This document shows positions 61,768-64,000 of a DNA stretch of 64,000 nt, in pieces (the stretch's first letter is position 1; each line of letters starts with the position of its first letter). Source of the stretch: Streptomyces sp. Root1304. GTDB taxonomy: Bacteria > Actinomycetota > Actinomycetes > Streptomycetales > Streptomycetaceae. A program made the translations under genes and the position numbers. The stretch is taken from the NCBI RefSeq assembly GCF_001426405.1, contig NZ_LMEP01000002.1, positions 1,161-65,160 on the forward strand, read 5' to 3'. Below the pieces are notes generated by a model that did not search any database, was not told the DNA's origin, and saw only the letters and a program-made list of their open reading frames with translations.

Positions 61768-62028
61768 GACGACTGTTCCCATCGGCCGACGGCAGGATTC
61801 GGCGTTTCGGTCGACGGGGCCCGCGGTGGCGAGCGGTGACGACCGTAGACACAGACCCACCGGAAGTTCAAAGAGGCGTATTGCGGAAATATCGCCCCTG
61901 CTTGCCTTCCGGTTGGGCGTGTTTGTGCAGGTGAGAGGTGATGGGGGCGGATTTCGCGGACGGGACACGCCAGTTGGGGCGAAGAGACCCATGTCTCACT
62001 TGCCCAGAACCGGACATTTGACCCCGAA

Positions 62029-63108
62029 TCACTCCGCCTTCGCGGCCGAACCGTTCGTCAGGTCGAGGCTCTGACCAGGCAGGATGAGGTTCGGATCGAT
62101 GCCCACGGTCCCGCGGTTGGCGTCATAGAGCGCCGTCCAGCCTCCGGGGAGTTCGTTCTCCTGCGCGATGTCGGACAGGCTGTCACCCGGCCGCACGGTG
62201 TACGCGCCCGAAGTGCCGGAAGTGTCCGTTGCGCCCGAATCCTTCGTGGCGTCAGGGGCGGGCTTCGCCGCGGTGTCCTCCGCCAGCTCGACACCGGTCG
62301 AGGCGTGTCGGCCCGATTCGGGCGAAGTGTCCGGCTTCGCGCTCCCCTCCGGAGCGGCCCCGCCCCGGTGCTTCCCGGTCCCGGGAGTGGCCGACGACAC
62401 GTCACCACCCGGCAGGCCGGGCGTAACGGATGTGTCCGGCGTAACCGACGTATCGGGCACTGCCGGAGTGGTCGGCGCGCCGGGGGTCACCGGCGTGGTG
62501 GGCGTACCCGGCGTCGTGGCCGCCGGAGGCGTCGTCGGCGCGGTCGGGGTCACCGGCGCGGCCGGCGTGCCGGGAGCGGCGGGCGTGGCCGTACGGGCGT
62601 CCTGCTCCGCCCCCGGCGTCGCCGTCCCCGCGGTGTCGGAGGACGGCAGGCCCGAGGTCCGGTTCGACTCGGCGACCGGGCCCGTGGAGGCCTTCGGCAG
62701 CGCGGTCGGGCCCGGGTTCACTCCGGGGGCCGTGCCGTCGTTCTTCAGGCCGGCGATCGGAGCGCAGGTCGCCCACTCCAGGGAGCCCTTCGCGAGCGCC
62801 TTCTCGGCCACCGCGATCTGCTGGGCGCGGCTGGCCAGGTCGGGGCTGGGCGCGTACACCAGACCGCCGTGGCGCTCCCAGCTGTCCTGGGTGAACTGGA
62901 GCCCGCCGTACATGCCGTTGCCGAAGTTGGCGCTCCACTGGCCGCCGGACTCGCACTCGGCGACCCGGTCCCAGGTGGCGGCGTCGGCGGCGGAGGCGGA
63001 TCCGGTGGCGAGCAGCGGCAGCGCCATGGCGGATCCGGTCACGCCCGCGGCGACGACGAGGGCGGGGGCCTGACGGGGGCGACGGTGTCGTCCGTTCCCG
63101 GAACGCAT
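62029..63108 (-). CDS. Second Rpf-like muralytic enzyme with LysM
   Basis: A 359-residue secreted protein: signal peptide (1-43), Rpf domain (WDRVAECESGGQWSANFGNGMYGGLQFTQDSWERHGG, catalytic Glu present), a long Thr/Pro/Ala-rich linker (about 130-300) with TPxT and PDTSVT repeats, and a C-terminal LysM (AYTVRPGDSLSDIAQENELPGG). ATG 63108 follows AAAGG by seven bases. Unlike the neighbour no riboswitch is seen in its leader. Paralogue of rpfA 435 bp downstream. Confidence 0.9.
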   Translation of the reverse strand: MRSGNGRHRRPRQAPALVVAAGVTGSAMALPLLATGSASAADAATWDRVAECESGGQWSANFGNGMYGGLQFTQDSWERHGGLVYAPSPDLASRAQQIAVAEKALAKGSLEWATCAPIAGLKNDGTAPGVNPGPTALPKASTGPVAESNRTSGLPSSDTAGTATPGAEQDARTATPAAPGTPAAPVTPTAPTTPPAATTPGTPTTPVTPGAPTTPAVPDTSVTPDTSVTPGLPGGDVSSATPGTGKHRGGAAPEGSAKPDTSPESGRHASTGVELAEDTAAKPAPDATKDSGATDTSGTSGAYTVRPGDSLSDIAQENELPGGWTALYDANRGTVGIDPNLILPGQSLDLTNGSAAKAE

Positions 63109-63237
63109 AGGAGCGCCTTTCGCGTGACGGCTGAGACTGCCGCGAAACGTAGCCGCATTCGAACACTCATCACAAGTCGGCGGCCGCACGATCACGCGAA
63201 GATCACATTCGTGACGGCACGTCAGTTCACCGCGGGT

Positions 63238-64000
63238 TCACGGGAGACGTACGGATGGGGAGAACTCCACCGGAAGAGTGCGCAATCCCCGCATGATGAG
63301 CCCGCCGCGCCACCGCAGTTCGTCCGGATCGGCGGCAAGTCGCAGGTCCGGAAGCCGAGTCAGCAGGGTGGCCAGCGCCGTCTGCCCTTCGAGGCGGGCG
63401 AGCGGCGCGCCCAGGCAGTAGTGGATGCCGTGGCCGTATCCGAGGTGCTGGTTGTCGCGGCGGGCGAGGTCGAGGACGTCCGGCCCGTCGAACCGCTCCG
63501 GGTCGCGGTCGGCGGCGGCGAGCACCACGAGCACCGGGTCGCCCGCCGGGATCTCCTGGCCGCCGATGGCCAGGTTCCGGGTGGCGTACCGCCAGGTGGC
63601 CATCTCCACGGGCCCGTCGTACCGCAGCAGCTCCTCGATGCCGGTCTCCAGGAGTCCGGTCTCCCCGGCGGCGATCGACTGCTGGAGCCGCTCGCGCTGC
63701 TCGGGGTTGCGGAGAAGTGCGTAAAGTCCGTTTCCGACCAAATTTACGGTGGTTTCGAAGCCGGCGAAGAGCAGGATGAAGGCCATGGCGGCGGCCTCGT
63801 TCTCGGTGAGGTGCTCGCCGTGGTCGGAGGCCTTGATGAGCCCCGAGATGAGGTCGTCCCCGGGTTCCTCGCGCTTGCGGTGGATCAGCTCGGCGAGGTA
63901 GCCGCGCATCTTCTTGACCGACCGGGCGACCCCGCCGCGCGGCCCGCCGCCGTGCCGGATCATCATCCCGGCCCAGTCGCGGAAGTCGTCCTGGTCCTCC
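63238..64000 (-). CDS. Cytochrome P450, C-terminal part (CYP107-like)
   Basis: The gene runs off the right edge; 253 codons are present. I-helix LLFAGFETTVNLVGN, K-helix EELLR (ExxR), PERF-like DRDPERFDGPD and heme loop LGYGHGIHYCLGAPLARLE with the Cys thiolate. In the heme signature the usual Phe is Tyr (YGHGIHYCLG). Synteny beside rpf/eno recalls S. coelicolor SCO3099 (CYP107U1). Substrate unknown. Its electron-transfer partners are not in the window. Confidence 0.92.
   Translation of the reverse strand, partial: EDQDDFRDWAGMMIRHGGGPRGGVARSVKKMRGYLAELIHRKREEPGDDLISGLIKASDHGEHLTENEAAAMAFILLFAGFETTVNLVGNGLYALLRNPEQRERLQQSIAAGETGLLETGIEELLRYDGPVEMATWRYATRNLAIGGQEIPAGDPVLVVLAAADRDPERFDGPDVLDLARRDNQHLGYGHGIHYCLGAPLARLEGQTALATLLTRLPDLRLAADPDELRWRGGLIMRGLRTLPVEFSPSVRLP

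Noticed and set aside
62425..62455. TAA triplets suggesting TTA codons in the second rpf gene
   Set aside because: In frame they read GTT ACG (Val-Thr) repeats.
63109..63237. Second c-di-AMP riboswitch before the other rpf gene
   Set aside because: None of the ydaO motif blocks is present in this leader.

Overview
The window is high-GC actinobacterial chromosome, almost certainly Streptomyces. The protein families, the strong third-position GC, the near-absence of TTA codons and above all a tRNA-Leu(UAA) gene identical in architecture to bldA point there. Gene order (acyl-CoA dehydrogenase, purK-purE, two-component pair, POT transporter, SigI-type sigma with anti-sigma and antagonist, hut genes, cystathionine beta-synthase, thiolase, bldA, cfa, ndh, ppx-divIC-eno, rpf genes, cytochrome P450) resembles, from memory, the central core region of S. 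coelicolor. No plasmid, phage or large transposon is visible. The only mobile sequence is a 180-bp MITE-like element.

Layout. 1-5.7 kb: start of an acyl-CoA dehydrogenase, UDP-glucose dehydrogenase, then a coupled purK-purE-dipeptidase operon (minus) ending in a second M19 homologue that has lost its metal ligands. 5.8-11 kb: a GtrA membrane protein, a membrane protein, an OmpR/histidine-kinase pair and a divergent peptide transporter, separated by a 429-bp regulatory region. 11.1-15.2 kb: four overlapping minus-strand genes for exported proteins, two ending in sortase signals (LPKTG, LAQTG). 15.3-17.4 kb: anti-sigma kinase, STAS antagonist and divergent SigB-family sigma factor. 17.5-27.1 kb: an envelope-polysaccharide locus (DegT aminotransferase, flippase, and a five-gene minus operon with polytopic membrane protein, deacetylase, GT2 and FemAB/GNAT protein). 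27.4-36.3 kb: VOC protein, LysE exporter, lipoprotein, hutU-M20-hutF-hutI operon and a divergent PLP decarboxylase.

36.4-40.5 kb: SRPBCC protein, a roadblock/PATAN/roadblock/roadblock cluster and an RpiR regulator. 40.8-44.6 kb: cystathionine beta-synthase, SGNH hydrolase, thiolase. 44.9-50.0 kb: small conserved proteins, MITE, a TetR/hydrolase pair with palindromic operators, Bax-inhibitor protein and a degenerate alpha/beta hydrolase. 50.0-57 kb: bldA, a MacB-type ABC transporter, a cyclopropane fatty-acid synthase-like enzyme and NDH-2. 57.2-64 kb: ppx, DUF501, DivIC, enolase, two resuscitation-promoting-factor-like muralytic enzymes (the first behind a c-di-AMP riboswitch) and a cytochrome P450 running off the end.

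How it fits together. Much of the window concerns the cell surface and development: sortase-anchored proteins, polysaccharide assembly, peptidoglycan hydrolases under c-di-AMP control, a stress sigma factor with partner-switching regulators, and bldA. The one TTA codon I found in any gene of the window lies in the PATAN gene of the roadblock cluster, placing that cluster under bldA translational control. Starts were chosen from ribosome binding sites and stop/start overlaps. All functional names come from reading motifs by eye, without database searches.
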